From the NCBI RefSeq assembly GCF_003935895.2, contig NZ_CP054058.1:248001-312000 (forward strand): a stretch of 64,000 nucleotides of DNA. The letters are read 5' to 3'. Under the pieces are notes generated by a model, which saw nothing but the letters and a program-made list of their open reading frames with translations, made no database searches and was not told where the DNA came from. Below are positions 39,348-54,279 of this stretch, in pieces (position 1 is the stretch's first letter; the number at the start of each line of letters is the position of its first letter). A program made the position numbers and the translations under genes. The DNA comes from Scandinavium goeteborgense (GTDB taxonomy: Bacteria > Pseudomonadota > Gammaproteobacteria > Enterobacterales > Enterobacteriaceae).

Positions 39348-41332
39348 CTAAACTCACGGCGGGAAAACCGACGCCGCTTGGCGCAAGCTACGACGGCAAC
39401 GGCGTGAACTTCACGCTTTTCTCTGCGCATGCACAGCGGGTTGAACTCTGCGTGTTTGACGAAGACGGCAACGAACGGCGTGAGGATTTACCGGGCCGTG
39501 ACGGCGACGTGTGGCACGGTTATCTGGCCGATGTGCGCCCGGGGCTGCGTTACGGTTTCCGCGTTCACGGGCCGTGGGAGCCGTTGCAGGGGCACCGTTT
39601 TAACCCGGCGAAGCTGCTGCTGGATCCGTGCGCGTATCGCGTTGATGGCGAAGCCACGGACGATCCGATATTGCACGGTGGACACGATAGCCCGGATGGC
39701 AGAGACAGCGCCGCGGTTGCGCCCCGATCGGTGGTGGTGGATTTGCACTACGACTGGGGCCAAGACGCTTTCCCGCGCACGCCGTGGGGCAAAACCGTTA
39801 TCTACGAAGCGCACGTCAAAGGGCTGACGTATCTGCATCCCGGTATTCCGAAAGAACTGGCCGGAACCTACGGCGCGCTCGCTCATCCGCTGATGATTGC
39901 CTATTTCAAAAAGCTCGGTATCACCGCGCTGGAGCTGCTGCCGGTGGCGCATTTCGCCAGTGAACCGCGTCTGCAACGGCTGGGGTTGTCTAACTATTGG
40001 GGCTACAACCCGCTGGCGATGTTCGCCGTTGACCCGCGCTATGCGCTGTCGGCGAAGAACGCGCTGAATGAATTTCGTGACGCGGTGAAAGCGCTGCACG
40101 CCGCGGGCATTGAGGTGATTCTCGATATCGTGCTGAACCACAGCGCGGAAATCGATCTCGACGGTCCGACCTTCTCCCTGCGCGGAATCGACAACCGTAG
40201 CTATTATTGGATAAGGGACGATGGCGATTACCACAACTGGACCGGCTGCGGAAATACGCTGAATCTCAGCACGCCGGGCTCGGTGGAATATGCGCGCCAG
40301 TGCCTGCGTTTTTGGGTCGATGAGTGTCACGTCGACGGTTTCCGTTTCGATCTCGCCACGGTGATGGGTAGAACGCCCGAGTTTCGCCAGGATGCGCCGC
40401 TGTTTGAGGCGATTAAAAACGATCCCCATTTGAGCGCGGTGAAGCTGATTGCTGAACCGTGGGATATCGGTGACGGCGGTTATCAGGTCGGCAACTTCCC
40501 GCCGCTGTTTGCCGAATGGAACGATCATTTCCGAGATGCGACCCGGCGGTTTTGGTTACAACAAAGCCTGTCGCTTGGCGAGTTTGCCAGCCGCTTTGCC
40601 GCCTCCGGCGACGTGTTCCAGCGTAAGGGTCGTCTGCCGTCCGCCTCGGTCAACCTGGTGACGGCACATGACGGTTTCACCCTGCGCGACTGTGTTTGTT
40701 TCAATCAGAAACACAATGAGGCAAACGGTGAAGAAAACCGCGACGGGACCAGCAATAACCATAGCTTTAACCATGGTATAGAAGGGTTAGACGGCACTCT
40801 CGATGTGATTGAGCGGCGACGCGCCAGCGTCCATGCCCTGATGGCCTCACTGCTCTTATCACAAGGGACGCCGATGATACTGGCCGGGGACGAACACGGT
40901 CATAGCCAGCACGGTAACAACAACGCGTACTGTCAGGACAACGCCTTAACCTGGCTCGATTGGGAAAAGGCCAACGCTGGCATGACGACATTCACGGCTG
41001 CACTCATTCACCTGCGCCAGAAAATCCCGGCGCTGACCGACGATCGTTGGTGGCAGGAGGGCGATGGCAGCGTGCGCTGGCTTAACAAGGACGCGCAGCC
41101 GCTGAGTGCGGACGAGTGGCAGCACGGTATTCCGCGGATGCAAATCCTGCTTTCGGAGCACTGGCTGATTACGCTCAACGCGTCGCAGGACGTGGCTGAT
41201 ATTGCATTACCGACCGGGGAGTGGCGCGCCATTCCTCCATTCGCCGGAGAGGATAATCCGGTCACCCTGGCTGTCTGGCATGGTCCCGCGCACGGTGTGT
41301 GCGTCTTCGAAAAGGTCCGCTCTGACGTGTAG
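39344..41332 (+). CDS. glgX: Glycogen debranching enzyme GlgX
   Basis: GlgX hydrolyses alpha-1,6 branches of the limit dextrins left by glycogen phosphorylase. The 662-residue GH13 isoamylase-type protein has an N-terminal CBM48 ([20 protein letters not shown]), GH13 motifs [23 protein letters not shown] (catalytic Asp) and IAEPWDIG (catalytic Glu), and the [13 protein letters not shown] region. It is a few residues longer than E. coli GlgX. It overlaps glgB, and glgC follows after 22 bases. Confidence 0.97.
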   Translation: MTKLTAGKPTPLGASYDGNGVNFTLFSAHAQRVELCVFDEDGNERREDLPGRDGDVWHGYLADVRPGLRYGFRVHGPWEPLQGHRFNPAKLLLDPCAYRVDGEATDDPILHGGHDSPDGRDSAAVAPRSVVVDLHYDWGQDAFPRTPWGKTVIYEAHVKGLTYLHPGIPKELAGTYGALAHPLMIAYFKKLGITALELLPVAHFASEPRLQRLGLSNYWGYNPLAMFAVDPRYALSAKNALNEFRDAVKALHAAGIEVILDIVLNHSAEIDLDGPTFSLRGIDNRSYYWIRDDGDYHNWTGCGNTLNLSTPGSVEYARQCLRFWVDECHVDGFRFDLATVMGRTPEFRQDAPLFEAIKNDPHLSAVKLIAEPWDIGDGGYQVGNFPPLFAEWNDHFRDATRRFWLQQSLSLGEFASRFAASGDVFQRKGRLPSASVNLVTAHDGFTLRDCVCFNQKHNEANGEENRDGTSNNHSFNHGIEGLDGTLDVIERRRASVHALMASLLLSQGTPMILAGDEHGHSQHGNNNAYCQDNALTWLDWEKANAGMTTFTAALIHLRQKIPALTDDRWWQEGDGSVRWLNKDAQPLSADEWQHGIPRMQILLSEHWLITLNASQDVADIALPTGEWRAIPPFAGEDNPVTLAVWHGPAHGVCVFEKVRSDV

Positions 41333-41354
41333 CGAGCGAGAAAAGGAGTTAATC

Positions 41355-42638
41355 ATGGTTAGACTTGAAAACAACGATCCTCTGATGTTAGCGCGTCAAT
41401 TGCCGATCAAATCGGTGGCGCTGATCCTCGCTGGTGGGCGCGGAACCCGACTCAAAGACCTGACGACGACCCGCGCCAAACCTGCTGTGCACTTTGGCGG
41501 TAAGTTCCGCATCATCGACTTTGCCCTCTCTAACTGCATTAACTCAGGTATTCGCCGCATCGGCGTGATTACCCAATACCAGTCGCACACGCTGGTGCAG
41601 CACATTCAGCGCGGCTGGTCGTTTTTCAGCGAAGAAATGAACGAGTTTGTCGACCTGCTTCCTGCCCAACAGCGTGTCAGCGGTGAAAACTGGTATCGCG
41701 GCACGGCGGATGCGGTCACGCAAAACCTCGACGTTATTCGCCGCTACAAAGCTGAATACATCGTCATTCTTGCGGGCGACCATATTTACAAGCAGGACTA
41801 CTCGCGGATGCTCATCGACCATGTCGAAAAAGGCGCACGTTGCACCGTGGGCTGTATGCCGGTGCCCGTTGCTGAGGCAACTGCGTTTGGCGTGATGGCG
41901 GTAGATACCGAAGACAAGATTATCGACTTCGTTGAAAAACCCGCCAAACCGCCGACCATGCCGGGGGATGACACCAAAGCCCTCGCCAGTATGGGCATCT
42001 ATATCTTTGATGCGGATTACCTTTATGAGCTGCTGGAAGATGACGATAAAGAAGCCAACTCCAGCCATGACTTCGGCAAAGATATCATCCCGAAAATCGT
42101 CAAAGCTGGCATGGCATATGCACATCCATTCCCACTGTCATGCGTGCAGTCTGACCCGGATGCGGAACCGTACTGGCGCGATGTAGGGACGCTGGAAGCC
42201 TACTGGAAAGCCAACCTCGACCTCGCGTCGGTGACGCCTGAACTCGATATGTACGACCAGAACTGGCCGATTCGTACCCATATGGAATCTCTGCCGCCAG
42301 CCAAATTCGTGCAGGACCGTTCCGGCAGTCACGGGATGACGCTGAACTCGCTGGTCTCGGGCGGCTGCATTATCTCCGGTTCGGTGGTCGTGCAGTCGGT
42401 GCTGTTCCCACGCGTTCGGATTAACTCGTTTTGTAATGTTGATTCGGCAGTGCTATTGCCGGATGTCTGGGTCGGGCGCTCGTGTCGCCTGCGCCGCTGC
42501 GTTATCGATCGTGCCTGCGTGATACCCGAAGGCATGGTCATTGGAGAGAATGCGGAAGAAGACGCACGTCGTTTCTACCGTTCCGAGGAAGGTATTGTGC
42601 TGGTTACGCGTGAAATGCTGCGCAAACTGCAGGGCTGA
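41355..42638 (+). CDS. glgC: Glucose-1-phosphate adenylyltransferase
   Basis: GlgC makes ADP-glucose and is the controlled step of glycogen synthesis, activated by fructose-1,6-bisphosphate and inhibited by AMP. The 427-residue protein has the nucleotide-binding motif [11 protein letters not shown] (about 29-39) including the Lys of the activator region, [17 protein letters not shown], and a C-terminal left-handed beta helix (about 310 onward). The ATG at 41355 has AAAGGAG upstream and gives the E. coli N-terminus. The C-terminus lacks the last few residues of E. coli GlgC (HKQER region), a minor difference. Confidence 0.98.
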   Translation: MVRLENNDPLMLARQLPIKSVALILAGGRGTRLKDLTTTRAKPAVHFGGKFRIIDFALSNCINSGIRRIGVITQYQSHTLVQHIQRGWSFFSEEMNEFVDLLPAQQRVSGENWYRGTADAVTQNLDVIRRYKAEYIVILAGDHIYKQDYSRMLIDHVEKGARCTVGCMPVPVAEATAFGVMAVDTEDKIIDFVEKPAKPPTMPGDDTKALASMGIYIFDADYLYELLEDDDKEANSSHDFGKDIIPKIVKAGMAYAHPFPLSCVQSDPDAEPYWRDVGTLEAYWKANLDLASVTPELDMYDQNWPIRTHMESLPPAKFVQDRSGSHGMTLNSLVSGGCIISGSVVVQSVLFPRVRINSFCNVDSAVLLPDVWVGRSCRLRRCVIDRACVIPEGMVIGENAEEDARRFYRSEEGIVLVTREMLRKLQG

Positions 42639-42649
42639 CAGGAGCAATA

Positions 42650-46548
<3,899 letters not shown>

Positions 46549-46549
46549 A

Positions 46550-46692
46550 ACAACCCTCACCCCGGCCCTCTCCCTAAAAGGGAGAGGGAGAAAACCAGCC
46601 CGCTTGCGCTTTGGGAGCAGGTCGGGGAGAGGAAAATATCGTTTTGCTCCCTCGCCCTGTGGGAGAGGGTTGGGGAGAGGGATCAGGCCGCA
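46550..46692. repeat. boxC-like composite repeat between glgP and glpD
   Basis: The gap between convergent genes is filled by CCCTCACCCCGGCCCTCTCCC...GGGAGAGGGAG and a second palindrome CTCCCTCGCCC...GGGAGAGGG, with the tail GATCAGGCCGCAC. The same composite occurs after livJ and livF. Confidence 0.6.
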
Positions 46693-46700
46693 CTGTTAAG

Positions 46701-48209
46701 CTAAGACGCTAAAGACAGTTCACGCTTTCCCGCGTGTTGTACCAGCCATTGTGCGACGCGAGATTGTTCTTCCGCATTGAGCCACATGCCCTGTTTGGTG
46801 CGGCGCCAGATGGCGTCGTCCAGGCGACGGACCCACTCGTGTTCCACCAGATAGCGCAGTTCAGCCTCGTAAAACTCATGGCCGAAATGCTCGCCTAAAT
46901 CGGCAATCTCTTTCGCGTCACCAAGGAACAACTCGGTGTTGCTGCCATAGGTGCGCGCAAAATGACGCGCCATCCCTTCACTGATAAACGGATAACGACG
47001 GCGCAGCTTCGCGGCGTAATCGTCCCGGTCATTGCCAATCTCACCGCCAGGCAGAATGGAGCCTTTGGTCCACGCTGAGCCGATGCCTTTGTAGTACGGC
47101 GTCAATTTTTCCAGCGCGTGCTCCGCCAGTTTACGATAGGTGGTCAGCTTGCCGCCGAACACCGACAGCAGCGGCGCCTGGCCATTCACATCATGAATAT
47201 CGAGCGTGTAATCGCGGGTGATCGCCTGCGGAGAATCTGACTCATCGTCGCAAAGCGGGCGCACGCCGGAATAGGTCCAGGCAATATCGTCCCGGCTGAG
47301 CTGTTTCTTAAAGTGCGCGTTATGCACCTTCAGCAGATAGTTGATTTCGCTCTCTTCGATTTCAACGTTTTTCGGATCGCCTTTGTACTCCACGTCGGTG
47401 GTGCCGATGATGGAAAACTCATCCATCCACGGGATCACAAACACGATGCGTTTGTCTTCGTTTTGCAGGATGTAGGCCTGCTTTTGGGTATGTACGCGAG
47501 GCACCACGATGTGGCTGCCTTTAATCAGGCGAATGCCGTACGGCGACGGGAGATGCATTCCGTCATCAAAGAACTGTTTCACCCACGGGCCGGTGGCGTT
47601 GACCAGACCGCGTGCCTGCCAGCTGAACGTCTCGCCGGTATCAATATCTTCAGCTTCGACAATCCACAGACCGTTTTCACGGCGTGCAGACGTGGCGCGG
47701 GTGCGGGTTAGCACGTTGCCACCTTTCTTCACCACCATTTGGGCGTTGGCGAGCACCAGGCGGGCATCATCGACCCAGCAGTCGGAATATTCGAAACCGC
47801 GCACGATTTCCGGTTTCAATACGGATTCTGCGCCAAAACGCAATCCGGTTGAGCTCGGCAGGCTGGTGCGTTTACCGAGGTGATCGTACATGAACAGGCC
47901 GATGCGAATCATCCACGCCGGACGCAGATGCGGGCGGTGCGGTAAACGAAAACGCATCGGGAAGGCGATGTGCGGTGCCATTTTCAACAGCACTTCGCGT
48001 TCGGCCAGCGCTTCGCTCACCAGGCGGAATTCGTAGTGTTCCAGGTAGCGCAGCCCGCCATGAATCAGCTTGGAGCTGGCGCTCGATGTGGCACAGGCTA
48101 AATCCTGCGCTTCCAGCATCAGCACGGATAGACCACGCCCTGCGGCGTCTGCCGCGATACCGGCACCGTTGATGCCACCGCCTATCACAATCAGATCTTT
48201 GGTTTCCAT
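46701..48209 (-). CDS. glpD: Aerobic glycerol-3-phosphate dehydrogenase
   Basis: GlpD is the peripheral membrane flavoenzyme that oxidises glycerol-3-phosphate to dihydroxyacetone phosphate and reduces quinone. The 502-residue protein has the FAD motif IGGGINGAGIA (9-19), SSKLIHGGLRYLE and the GGKLTTYRKLAE segment. I chose the ATG at 48209 for the E. coli N-terminus METKDLIVIGGG. Two tandem GlpR operators lie just upstream, so repression by GlpR is expected. It diverges from glpEGR. Confidence 0.98.
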   Translation of the reverse strand: METKDLIVIGGGINGAGIAADAAGRGLSVLMLEAQDLACATSSASSKLIHGGLRYLEHYEFRLVSEALAEREVLLKMAPHIAFPMRFRLPHRPHLRPAWMIRIGLFMYDHLGKRTSLPSSTGLRFGAESVLKPEIVRGFEYSDCWVDDARLVLANAQMVVKKGGNVLTRTRATSARRENGLWIVEAEDIDTGETFSWQARGLVNATGPWVKQFFDDGMHLPSPYGIRLIKGSHIVVPRVHTQKQAYILQNEDKRIVFVIPWMDEFSIIGTTDVEYKGDPKNVEIEESEINYLLKVHNAHFKKQLSRDDIAWTYSGVRPLCDDESDSPQAITRDYTLDIHDVNGQAPLLSVFGGKLTTYRKLAEHALEKLTPYYKGIGSAWTKGSILPGGEIGNDRDDYAAKLRRRYPFISEGMARHFARTYGSNTELFLGDAKEIADLGEHFGHEFYEAELRYLVEHEWVRRLDDAIWRRTKQGMWLNAEEQSRVAQWLVQHAGKRELSLAS

Positions 48210-48223
48210 GCTGCGCCCTCGTG

Positions 48224-48263
48224 CACTTTCGTTAAAGTTCATTAATGTTCGTTATCGCTCATA
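48224..48263 (-). promoter_or_regulatory. Tandem GlpR operators of glpD
   Basis: Two contiguous 20-bp operators are visible on the minus strand: TATGAGCGATAACGAACATT and AATGAACTTTAACGAAAGTG. They share the WATGARC...AACGAAMR pattern of GlpR half-sites (consensus WATKYTCGWW on the other strand). They lie 15 bases upstream of the glpD ATG. Confidence 0.8.
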
Positions 48264-48400
48264 ATAGCAAACAAACGCGCAGTTGGTAACATCAAAAAAA
48301 CATTTCAGAGTGATGCGTGTAACAAATTGGCGTTTCCCTGCCGTCACAAAGTACACTTGGCGGTAAACTTCTCCTCCCGGAATGAATGAAAGAGAGCACC

Positions 48401-48727
48401 ATGGATCAATTTGAATGTATTAACGTAGAAGAAGCCCATCAGAAACTGCATCAAGGACGGGCGGTGATGGTGGATATTCGCGATCCGCAGAGCTACGCGA
48501 TGGGCCACACCCCGGGCGCGTTTCATCTGACCAACGACACGCTGGGCGCGTTTATGCAGGATAACGATTTCGAAACGTCGGTGATGGTGATGTGCTATCA
48601 CGGCAACAGCAGCAAAGGCGCGGCGCAGTATCTGCTGCAACAGGGTTTTGACGAGGTCTACAGCGTGGACGGCGGCTTTGACGCCTGGCATCGTCATTTT
48701 CCGGCGGAAGTGGCACACGGTAACTGA
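48401..48727 (+). CDS. glpE: Thiosulfate sulfurtransferase GlpE
   Basis: GlpE is a single-domain rhodanese that moves sulfane sulfur from thiosulfate to cyanide or thioredoxin in vitro. The 108-residue protein has the active-site Cys65 in MCYHGNSS. I chose the ATG at 48401 (E. coli start); an ATG at 48386 is in frame. It heads glpEGR, divergent from glpD. Confidence 0.97.
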   Translation: MDQFECINVEEAHQKLHQGRAVMVDIRDPQSYAMGHTPGAFHLTNDTLGAFMQDNDFETSVMVMCYHGNSSKGAAQYLLQQGFDEVYSVDGGFDAWHRHFPAEVAHGN

Positions 48728-48771
48728 GCAGGTATACTGTCCTCTTTTGTGTGGAATAAGCGACGCCCCGT

Positions 48772-49602
48772 ATGTTGATGATCACCTCCTTTACTAACCC
48801 GCGCGTCGCCCAGGCGTTTGTGGACTACATGGCCACCCAGGGCGTTGTGCTGACGATTCAACAGCACACCCAAACCGACGTCTGGCTGGCTGACGAAAGC
48901 CAGGCGAGCCGTGTGCAAAACGAGCTGGCTCGTTTTATGGAAAATCCGGCTGACCCCCGTTATTTGGCGGCAAGCTGGGAATCCGGGCATACCAACAGCG
49001 GACTGCACTACAATCGCTTTCCCTTTATCGCCACCCTGAAAAGCAATGCCGGGCCGTTGACCTGGCTCATTATGTGCGCCTGTATCCTGGTGTTTATTGT
49101 GATGAATGTGGTGGGCGATCAGGCCGTTATGCTCTGGCTGGCGTGGCCGTACGATCCCTCGCAGCAGTACGAACTGTGGCGCTATTTCACCCACGCGTTT
49201 ATGCACTTCACGGTGATGCATATCCTTTTCAACCTGTTATGGTGGTGGTATCTCGGCGGGATGGTGGAAAAGCGCATCGGCAGTGGAAAACTGCTGGTGA
49301 TAACGGTGATCAGCGCTCTGTTAAGCGGCTTTATTCAGCATAAATTCAGTGGTCCGTGGTTCGGGGGTTTATCCGGCGTGGTGTATGCGCTGATGGGCTA
49401 TGCCTGGCTGCGCGGCGAGCGCGACCCAGAAAGCGGGATTTACTTGCAGCGCGGGCTGATTATTTTTTCGGTTCTGTGGCTGGTCGTGGGCTGGTTGGAT
49501 CTTTTCGGTATGTCGATTGCCAACGGCGCGCACGTTACGGGCCTGGCAGTCGGGCTGGCGATGGCGTTTGCCGATACGCAGAATGTGCGAAAACGAACAT
49601 AA
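48772..49602 (+). CDS. glpG: Rhomboid intramembrane serine protease GlpG
   Basis: GlpG cleaves substrates within the membrane. The 276-residue protein has a cytosolic N-terminal domain (1-90), six transmembrane helices, the catalytic Ser201 in [10 protein letters not shown] and the catalytic His in ANGAHVTG (position 254 by alignment to E. coli). Length equals E. coli GlpG. It sits between glpE and glpR. Confidence 0.98.
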   Translation: MLMITSFTNPRVAQAFVDYMATQGVVLTIQQHTQTDVWLADESQASRVQNELARFMENPADPRYLAASWESGHTNSGLHYNRFPFIATLKSNAGPLTWLIMCACILVFIVMNVVGDQAVMLWLAWPYDPSQQYELWRYFTHAFMHFTVMHILFNLLWWWYLGGMVEKRIGSGKLLVITVISALLSGFIQHKFSGPWFGGLSGVVYALMGYAWLRGERDPESGIYLQRGLIIFSVLWLVVGWLDLFGMSIANGAHVTGLAVGLAMAFADTQNVRKRT

Positions 49603-49620
49603 TAATTCCTGGGATCTTGC

Positions 49621-50379
49621 ATGAAACAAACACAACGTCATGACGCGATTATCGAGCTGGTAAAGAAACAGGGTTATGTCAGCACGGAAGAGCTGGTGGA
49701 GCAGTTTGCCGTCAGCCCGCAGACGATTCGTCGCGATCTCAACGACCTGGCGGAGCAGAAGATGATCCTGCGCCACCACGGTGGGGCGGCCTTGCCGTCC
49801 AGCGCGGTGAACACCTCATGGCAAGACCGACGCGCCACGCAGGCGGCCGAAAAAGAGCGTATTGCCCGCAAAGTGGCGAGCCAAATCCCGAACGGAGCGG
49901 CGCTGTTTATTGATATCGGCACCACACCAGAAGCGGTGGCCCATGCGTTGATGGAGCATTCCGATCTGCGTATCGTGACCAACAACCTGAACGTCGCGAA
50001 TACGTTGATGGTGAAAGAAGATTTCCGCGTGATCCTGGCCGGTGGTGAATTACGCAGCCGCGACGGGGGCATCATCGGCGAAGCGACCCTCGATTTCATC
50101 TCTCAGTTCCGCCTGGATTACGGCATTCTCGGTATCAGCGGGATCGACAGCGACGGTTCGCTGCTGGAGTTTGATTATCATGAAGTGCGCACCAAGCGCG
50201 CGATCATCGAGAACTCGCGTCATGTGATGCTGGTGGTGGATCACTCGAAGTTTGGCCGTAATGCGATGGTGAATATGGGTAGCATTAGTCTGGTCGATGC
50301 GGTCTACACCGACGTGATGCCACCGGCGGGGGTGTTGAAGGTGATTGCTGAGAATAATATTCAATTGGAGTTGTGCTGA
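49621..50379 (+). CDS. glpR: Glycerol-3-phosphate regulon repressor GlpR (DeoR family)
   Basis: GlpR represses the glp regulon until glycerol-3-phosphate binds. The 252-residue protein has the DeoR helix-turn-helix (VSTEELVEQFAVSPQTIRRDLNDL, about 20-43) and a DeoR effector domain (TNNLNVANTL, GGELRSRDGG). The reading frame is intact, in contrast to E. coli MG1655, where glpR is disrupted. It ends the glpEGR operon and abuts element copy 2. Confidence 0.97.
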   Translation: MKQTQRHDAIIELVKKQGYVSTEELVEQFAVSPQTIRRDLNDLAEQKMILRHHGGAALPSSAVNTSWQDRRATQAAEKERIARKVASQIPNGAALFIDIGTTPEAVAHALMEHSDLRIVTNNLNVANTLMVKEDFRVILAGGELRSRDGGIIGEATLDFISQFRLDYGILGISGIDSDGSLLEFDYHEVRTKRAIIENSRHVMLVVDHSKFGRNAMVNMGSISLVDAVYTDVMPPAGVLKVIAENNIQLELC

Positions 50380-50412
50380 TATTCGCGGGAGCCCCCCTGT
50401 TCCCTAAAATTA

Positions 50413-50972
50413 CGGTGGAATTGTTCCGTTCACTTCCACTCCTCTGTTTCATTGTTACTCCGATGACGGTGAACGTGTAAAGGGAGTTCGCCGCCGCTCC
50501 CTTTACAATCCCGGCTCCCGGCAATGAAAATCGCCGCTTCGCGGTACCCGTGACTTATTGCGTCTGGCTTTCGGGTCGGGCGCAGGTAACATCCCTGTAA
50601 GTCGCGCCCTCCGCCCGCATCCCTGCGGGCGGCCCCGGCCATCCTCAAACGTCCCGGCGATTTTCTGCCGGACAGAACACCCTTGCCCAATTCAGACTCC
50701 GCAGTTTGTCCCCGCCAGAAATCGGTGAACCGGAGTCCGGATGACAAGGTCAGGGCGCCACGGATGGCGGCCTGAGGTGAAACGAGACAGGAAGTCGAGT
50801 CGAGCCGGCCGTAGGCAGCGGGACGGGAGGTGAGCGCAGTGCGAAGCACCGATTTCATTTGCGGGGTCGCGGGGATCGATAAGGGGAGCGCGACGAGCTC
50901 CCCTTATCCCGTTCACGTTCTGCAAGGGTTGCAGAAGTTATCAATCGTCTGGTGAACGGAACCATTCCACTG
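50413..50972. mobile_element. Non-coding element of about 0.55 kb with terminal inverted repeats, copy 2
   Basis: The segment between glpR and malT starts with TGGAATTGTTCCGTTCAC (50416-50433) and ends with GTGAACGGAACCATTCCA (50952-50969), inverted repeats matching at 17 of 18 positions. Its left 230 bp and right 120 bp are close copies of the element at 34489-35000, while the middle differs and is longer. The hairpins are kept: 50477-50506 (11 bp) and GATAAGGGGAGC/GCTCCCCTTATC (50878-50889/50897-50908), the latter with a different loop. No protein family is recognisable in either strand. In E. coli K-12 the rtc genes occupy this interval. Confidence 0.78.
50477..50506. other. Covarying hairpin H1 in element copy 2
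   Basis: GTAAAGGGAGT (50477-50487) pairs with GCTCCCTTTAC (50496-50506) around the same TCGCCGCC loop. Compared with copy 1, two base pairs changed on both arms, and one became a possible G-U pair. Confidence 0.8.
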
Positions 50973-50999
50973 ATCTTGCCAAGCGCCAAAGCACAGGCA

Positions 51000-53711
51000 T
51001 CACGCCGCAGAAATATACCCCATCATCCTCAATAACTTCTGCGCATGCTGCACCGCATCCTGACGATGCGCCACGCCGAGTTTCTGATACAAATTACGGA
51101 TGTGCGTCTTAATCGTGGTCGCCGCCACGTCCAGCTCACCGGCTATCTGGTCATTGCTGTAACCTGAGTAAATCAGCCCCAAAACCTGCCATTCGCGCTG
51201 GGTCAGCGGGCTGGTGCGGATAAGCTCCGGCACTTCCGGGTGAGTCAATAAACGTTCCACGAAGTTCTCATCAAAATGCGCGAACTTGTGGCGGTGATGC
51301 TGGTTAATCTCACGCAAAATACGCTGGGCGCGATGCTGTTCAAGCTCCGGCAGCATATTGAGTTGCAGCAACTGACGCAGCTGTTGCGCCATCGCTTCAC
51401 CTTCAATCACGAAATGACTGATAAACCCAGTGCGGTTGGACAGCGTCAGCGCCTCAATTAACAGGCGCTGAGCGTCATTTTTCTTATTCGACTGCCAGTA
51501 CAGCTGGTTGAGCAGCAGCAGATTACGGTTGAGATCGCTCATCAGACGTAAGGTCCGCGCGTTCTCGTTGAGTTCTTCCAGTACCATTTCCGCCGAATCG
51601 AATTCACCGAGCAGGATTTGCGCCCGGGCGATGTTGCGCCATTGGCTTTGCAGGAAGTGGTTATTGGCGAAGGCCGGTTTTGGTGTATGGCGCAGCCAGT
51701 TGGCCGCCGATTTTTTATCGCCAGTCATCTGCCAGTAAATCACCCGCACTTTATCGGCGTTCGATACCCAATCGCTGTGGTACTGCCCATTGCCGAGCAG
51801 GTTTTCCAGACGATTGAGGTGATTGCGGGCGTTGTCCAAATCACCGCGCGCCAGCGAACTTTGCACCAGCAGCGCGAGGCACTGTAATTGTTGTTGTGGC
51901 TGATAAGCCGCCAGCACATCCATCCCGTGACGAGCGCTCTGCTCGGCTTCATCGAGACGCGCCCAGGCCCACAGCAGCTGTGCGCGAATGCGCAACAGGA
52001 ATTCGTGCAACGGCAGCTGTTCCAGATGTTGTTCGCGGATCAGTTGGAACGCTTTCTCCTGGGTTTCCCAGGCGGCTTGTAAAAAGCCCTGCGCAAACAG
52101 AATTTCACTCTGCTGAATCAGGCTCCACAGCGCGTAATGCCAGACTTCGTGGCGACGCGCCATTTGTTCGGTTTGCTGCATCACCGCCAGCGATTTACTG
52201 AGTTTGCCCTGACAGTGCAGCACTTCGCCGTGAACGGATGTCGCTACGATACGGCTGTAGAAACTCGCCAGCGGTAATTCGTCGAGCGCCACCATCGCCA
52301 GGCGTTCGGCTTCGTCCGGGTCGCCGTCGTTGATTGCCACCTGCGCACGCAGCGCGTTGAAATCCGCGTGCAGTGTGGCGTCCATTTCGGCGCTCATCTC
52401 TTCTTCGGCGCGGGCGAGCAGGGTATTCACTTCGCTGTAGCGATGCTGGCTCTGCATCAGCCATGCCTGCAACAGCACCAGGCGCGGGTTTTCCAGCAGA
52501 CTGTCCCACGGCAGGGCGGCCAGAGATTCTTCCAGCAACGCTAATTCGCTGTGATGGAACAGGCCCCAGGCGTGATTCAGCAGGATATCGCGCAGCATTT
52601 TTGCATCACCCGCCGACAGCGCGTGGTGAATGGCTTCGCTCGGGAAGCCTTGCGCCATCCAGCTTTCTGCGGCACTGCGGTGAATATCAGGTAATTCGGC
52701 GGCGAGCTCCCACTGGCAGCGCTGGCGCAGGAAGCTGCCGAACAGCGGGTGGAAACTGAACCATTCGCCAGTATTGTCCATGCGTTGCAGGAACAAGCCC
52801 TGACGCTCAATCTCTTCCAGACGCATCTGGCCATTTTCTTCGCCGGTCACGCGGACGATCAGCGCATCGTTCATTGAACGCAGCAGCGAGCTTTTCAGCA
52901 GAAAATGGCGGGTGGCGATGTCGACGTTATCCAGCACTTCATCCACCAGATAATCGGACAAATGGCTGGCGTTAATGCCGGCCAGACGGCGTGCGGAGTG
53001 GTGCGCGGCGCTGTTGTTCTGTCGCGCAGAGAGGGCGATAAGCTGCAACGCCGTGGCCCAACCGGCGACGTCATCACACATGCGGCTGCTTTCGGTGGCT
53101 TCAATTGGCGAAGCCAAGCGGCAGTCGAAAAACTGCTTAGCTTCCTGGTGATTAAACGCCAGTTGCTGACTGCCAATCTCCAGCAGCTGATCGCGCACGC
53201 GCAGATTGGCGATGCCGAGCTGCGGTAAATTGCGGGACAAAACCACCAACGTCATGTTTTCCGGCTGATGGCGCAGGAAAAACCGCATCGCGTCGTGGAT
53301 AACCGGATTGCTTATCAGATGATAATCATCAATGACCAGCAGCAGCGGGCGTTGCCAGGCGTTGAGTTCGATAAACAGCTGGGCGAACAGCGAGGTCAGA
53401 CTGGCGTACTGCCGTTTCTGCACCATGTTTTCGCTGGCCGTGCAATGCCCGCCTGTTGCCTGCTGGACGGCGGCAATCAGATAGCTTGCAAAACGTTCCT
53501 GCTGATTATCTCCGTCATCCAGAGAGAACCAACCCAGATCGCTTTTCCCTGCTGCCCACTGTGAAATGAGTGTGGTTTTCCCGTAACCAGCTGGGCTTGT
53601 TACCAGCGCAAGACGGTAATTGTTCGCGCCGGAAAGTTTCGCCAGTAGCCGGTCGCGAACCACGGTGTGTTCAAGACGGACGGGACGACTTAATTTGGAC
53701 GGAATCAACAT
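51000..53711 (-). CDS. malT: Maltose regulon transcriptional activator MalT
   Basis: MalT is an ATP- and maltotriose-dependent STAND activator of the maltose regulon. The 903-residue protein has Walker A SPAGYGKT (39-46) and Walker [12 protein letters not shown] in the NTPase domain, a long helical sensor region (about 440-800) and a C-terminal LuxR-type helix-turn-helix ([25 protein letters not shown]). It is two residues longer than E. coli MalT. It diverges from malPQ across 568 bp, which carry a CRP site for malT and MalT boxes for malPQ. Confidence 0.98.
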   Translation of the reverse strand: MLIPSKLSRPVRLEHTVVRDRLLAKLSGANNYRLALVTSPAGYGKTTLISQWAAGKSDLGWFSLDDGDNQQERFASYLIAAVQQATGGHCTASENMVQKRQYASLTSLFAQLFIELNAWQRPLLLVIDDYHLISNPVIHDAMRFFLRHQPENMTLVVLSRNLPQLGIANLRVRDQLLEIGSQQLAFNHQEAKQFFDCRLASPIEATESSRMCDDVAGWATALQLIALSARQNNSAAHHSARRLAGINASHLSDYLVDEVLDNVDIATRHFLLKSSLLRSMNDALIVRVTGEENGQMRLEEIERQGLFLQRMDNTGEWFSFHPLFGSFLRQRCQWELAAELPDIHRSAAESWMAQGFPSEAIHHALSAGDAKMLRDILLNHAWGLFHHSELALLEESLAALPWDSLLENPRLVLLQAWLMQSQHRYSEVNTLLARAEEEMSAEMDATLHADFNALRAQVAINDGDPDEAERLAMVALDELPLASFYSRIVATSVHGEVLHCQGKLSKSLAVMQQTEQMARRHEVWHYALWSLIQQSEILFAQGFLQAAWETQEKAFQLIREQHLEQLPLHEFLLRIRAQLLWAWARLDEAEQSARHGMDVLAAYQPQQQLQCLALLVQSSLARGDLDNARNHLNRLENLLGNGQYHSDWVSNADKVRVIYWQMTGDKKSAANWLRHTPKPAFANNHFLQSQWRNIARAQILLGEFDSAEMVLEELNENARTLRLMSDLNRNLLLLNQLYWQSNKKNDAQRLLIEALTLSNRTGFISHFVIEGEAMAQQLRQLLQLNMLPELEQHRAQRILREINQHHRHKFAHFDENFVERLLTHPEVPELIRTSPLTQREWQVLGLIYSGYSNDQIAGELDVAATTIKTHIRNLYQKLGVAHRQDAVQHAQKLLRMMGYISAA

Positions 53712-53832
53712 AGGTATATCACTTCACTGTGAGAGTAAGAGTTTGTTTTTTTCGCGCTTCGTAATTAATGTCTATTAAATTCGGACATATGCTTAATTAT
53801 TGCAAGTTATGTCCGATTTTAATGCTTATGAT

Positions 53833-53850
53833 TTTGCACTGTGTCACAAA
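53833..53850 (-). promoter_or_regulatory. CRP site of the malT promoter
   Basis: Read on the minus strand, TTTGTGACACAGTGCAAA matches the CRP site known in front of E. coli malT, with a good TGTGA half and a weaker second half. It lies about 120 bases upstream of the malT start. Confidence 0.8.
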
Positions 53851-54186
53851 TCTTAATGAAGAATAATTATATCGACTGAAACCGGTGCCAGTGCGCGTGG
53901 CGACTGGATTCTGTGGTTTGTCAGAAAGAGCCAGAATCTAATTTGTTGGAATGCGTTTTTCCTCATCCGGATTAAATTCACGTTACGGTTTGTTGTTAAA
54001 TCCGCATTTCGAATGAAGGGGCTTGGCGGAATTATTATTACACGTAAGTAATCATTTCCTGCCTGACAAATAATTTGCAAAACGTCTTTTCACTTTCCCC
54101 ATCTACACGGTGTAAAACTGAGCAGAACCGCCGTAAACGTCTACCGTTATAGTGGCGAAGATCACACTTTTCGCTCATCCCTGCGA

Positions 54187-54218
54187 CTCCTCCCCGGCTA
54201 ATGCCCGCCGGGATGAGG
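54187..54218 (+). promoter_or_regulatory. MalT boxes of the malPQ promoter
   Basis: GGGATGAGG (54210-54218, plus strand) and GGGGAGGAG (54187-54195, minus strand) resemble the MalT box GGGGAKGAGG. They lie about 60-95 bases upstream of the malP start, where MalT activates malPQ in E. coli. Confidence 0.7.
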
Positions 54219-54279
54219 ACGTTAAACAGGTAGCCAGGCACACTAGCGCCAACGTTTTAGCTAACAGGATTGGATCCTT

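Larger units (their letters stand above)
53712..54279. promoter_or_regulatory. malT-malPQ divergent intergenic region
   Basis: This 568-bp gap is AT-rich (about 53750-54080) and holds no ORF that I can support. It contains the malT CRP site (53833-53850) and, close to malP, two MalT-box-like sequences (54187-54218). A degenerate GAAGGGGCTTGG near 54013 may be a further MalT box. Confidence 0.65.

Noticed and set aside
39488-40528. Open frame of 346 codons antisense to glgX
   Set aside because: Shadow frame; glgX is certain on the plus strand.
50430-50858. 142-codon minus-strand frame in element copy 2
   Set aside because: Not annotated as a gene because the upstream half is not preserved in copy 1 and no start signal is seen; the conserved part is reported as a finding instead.
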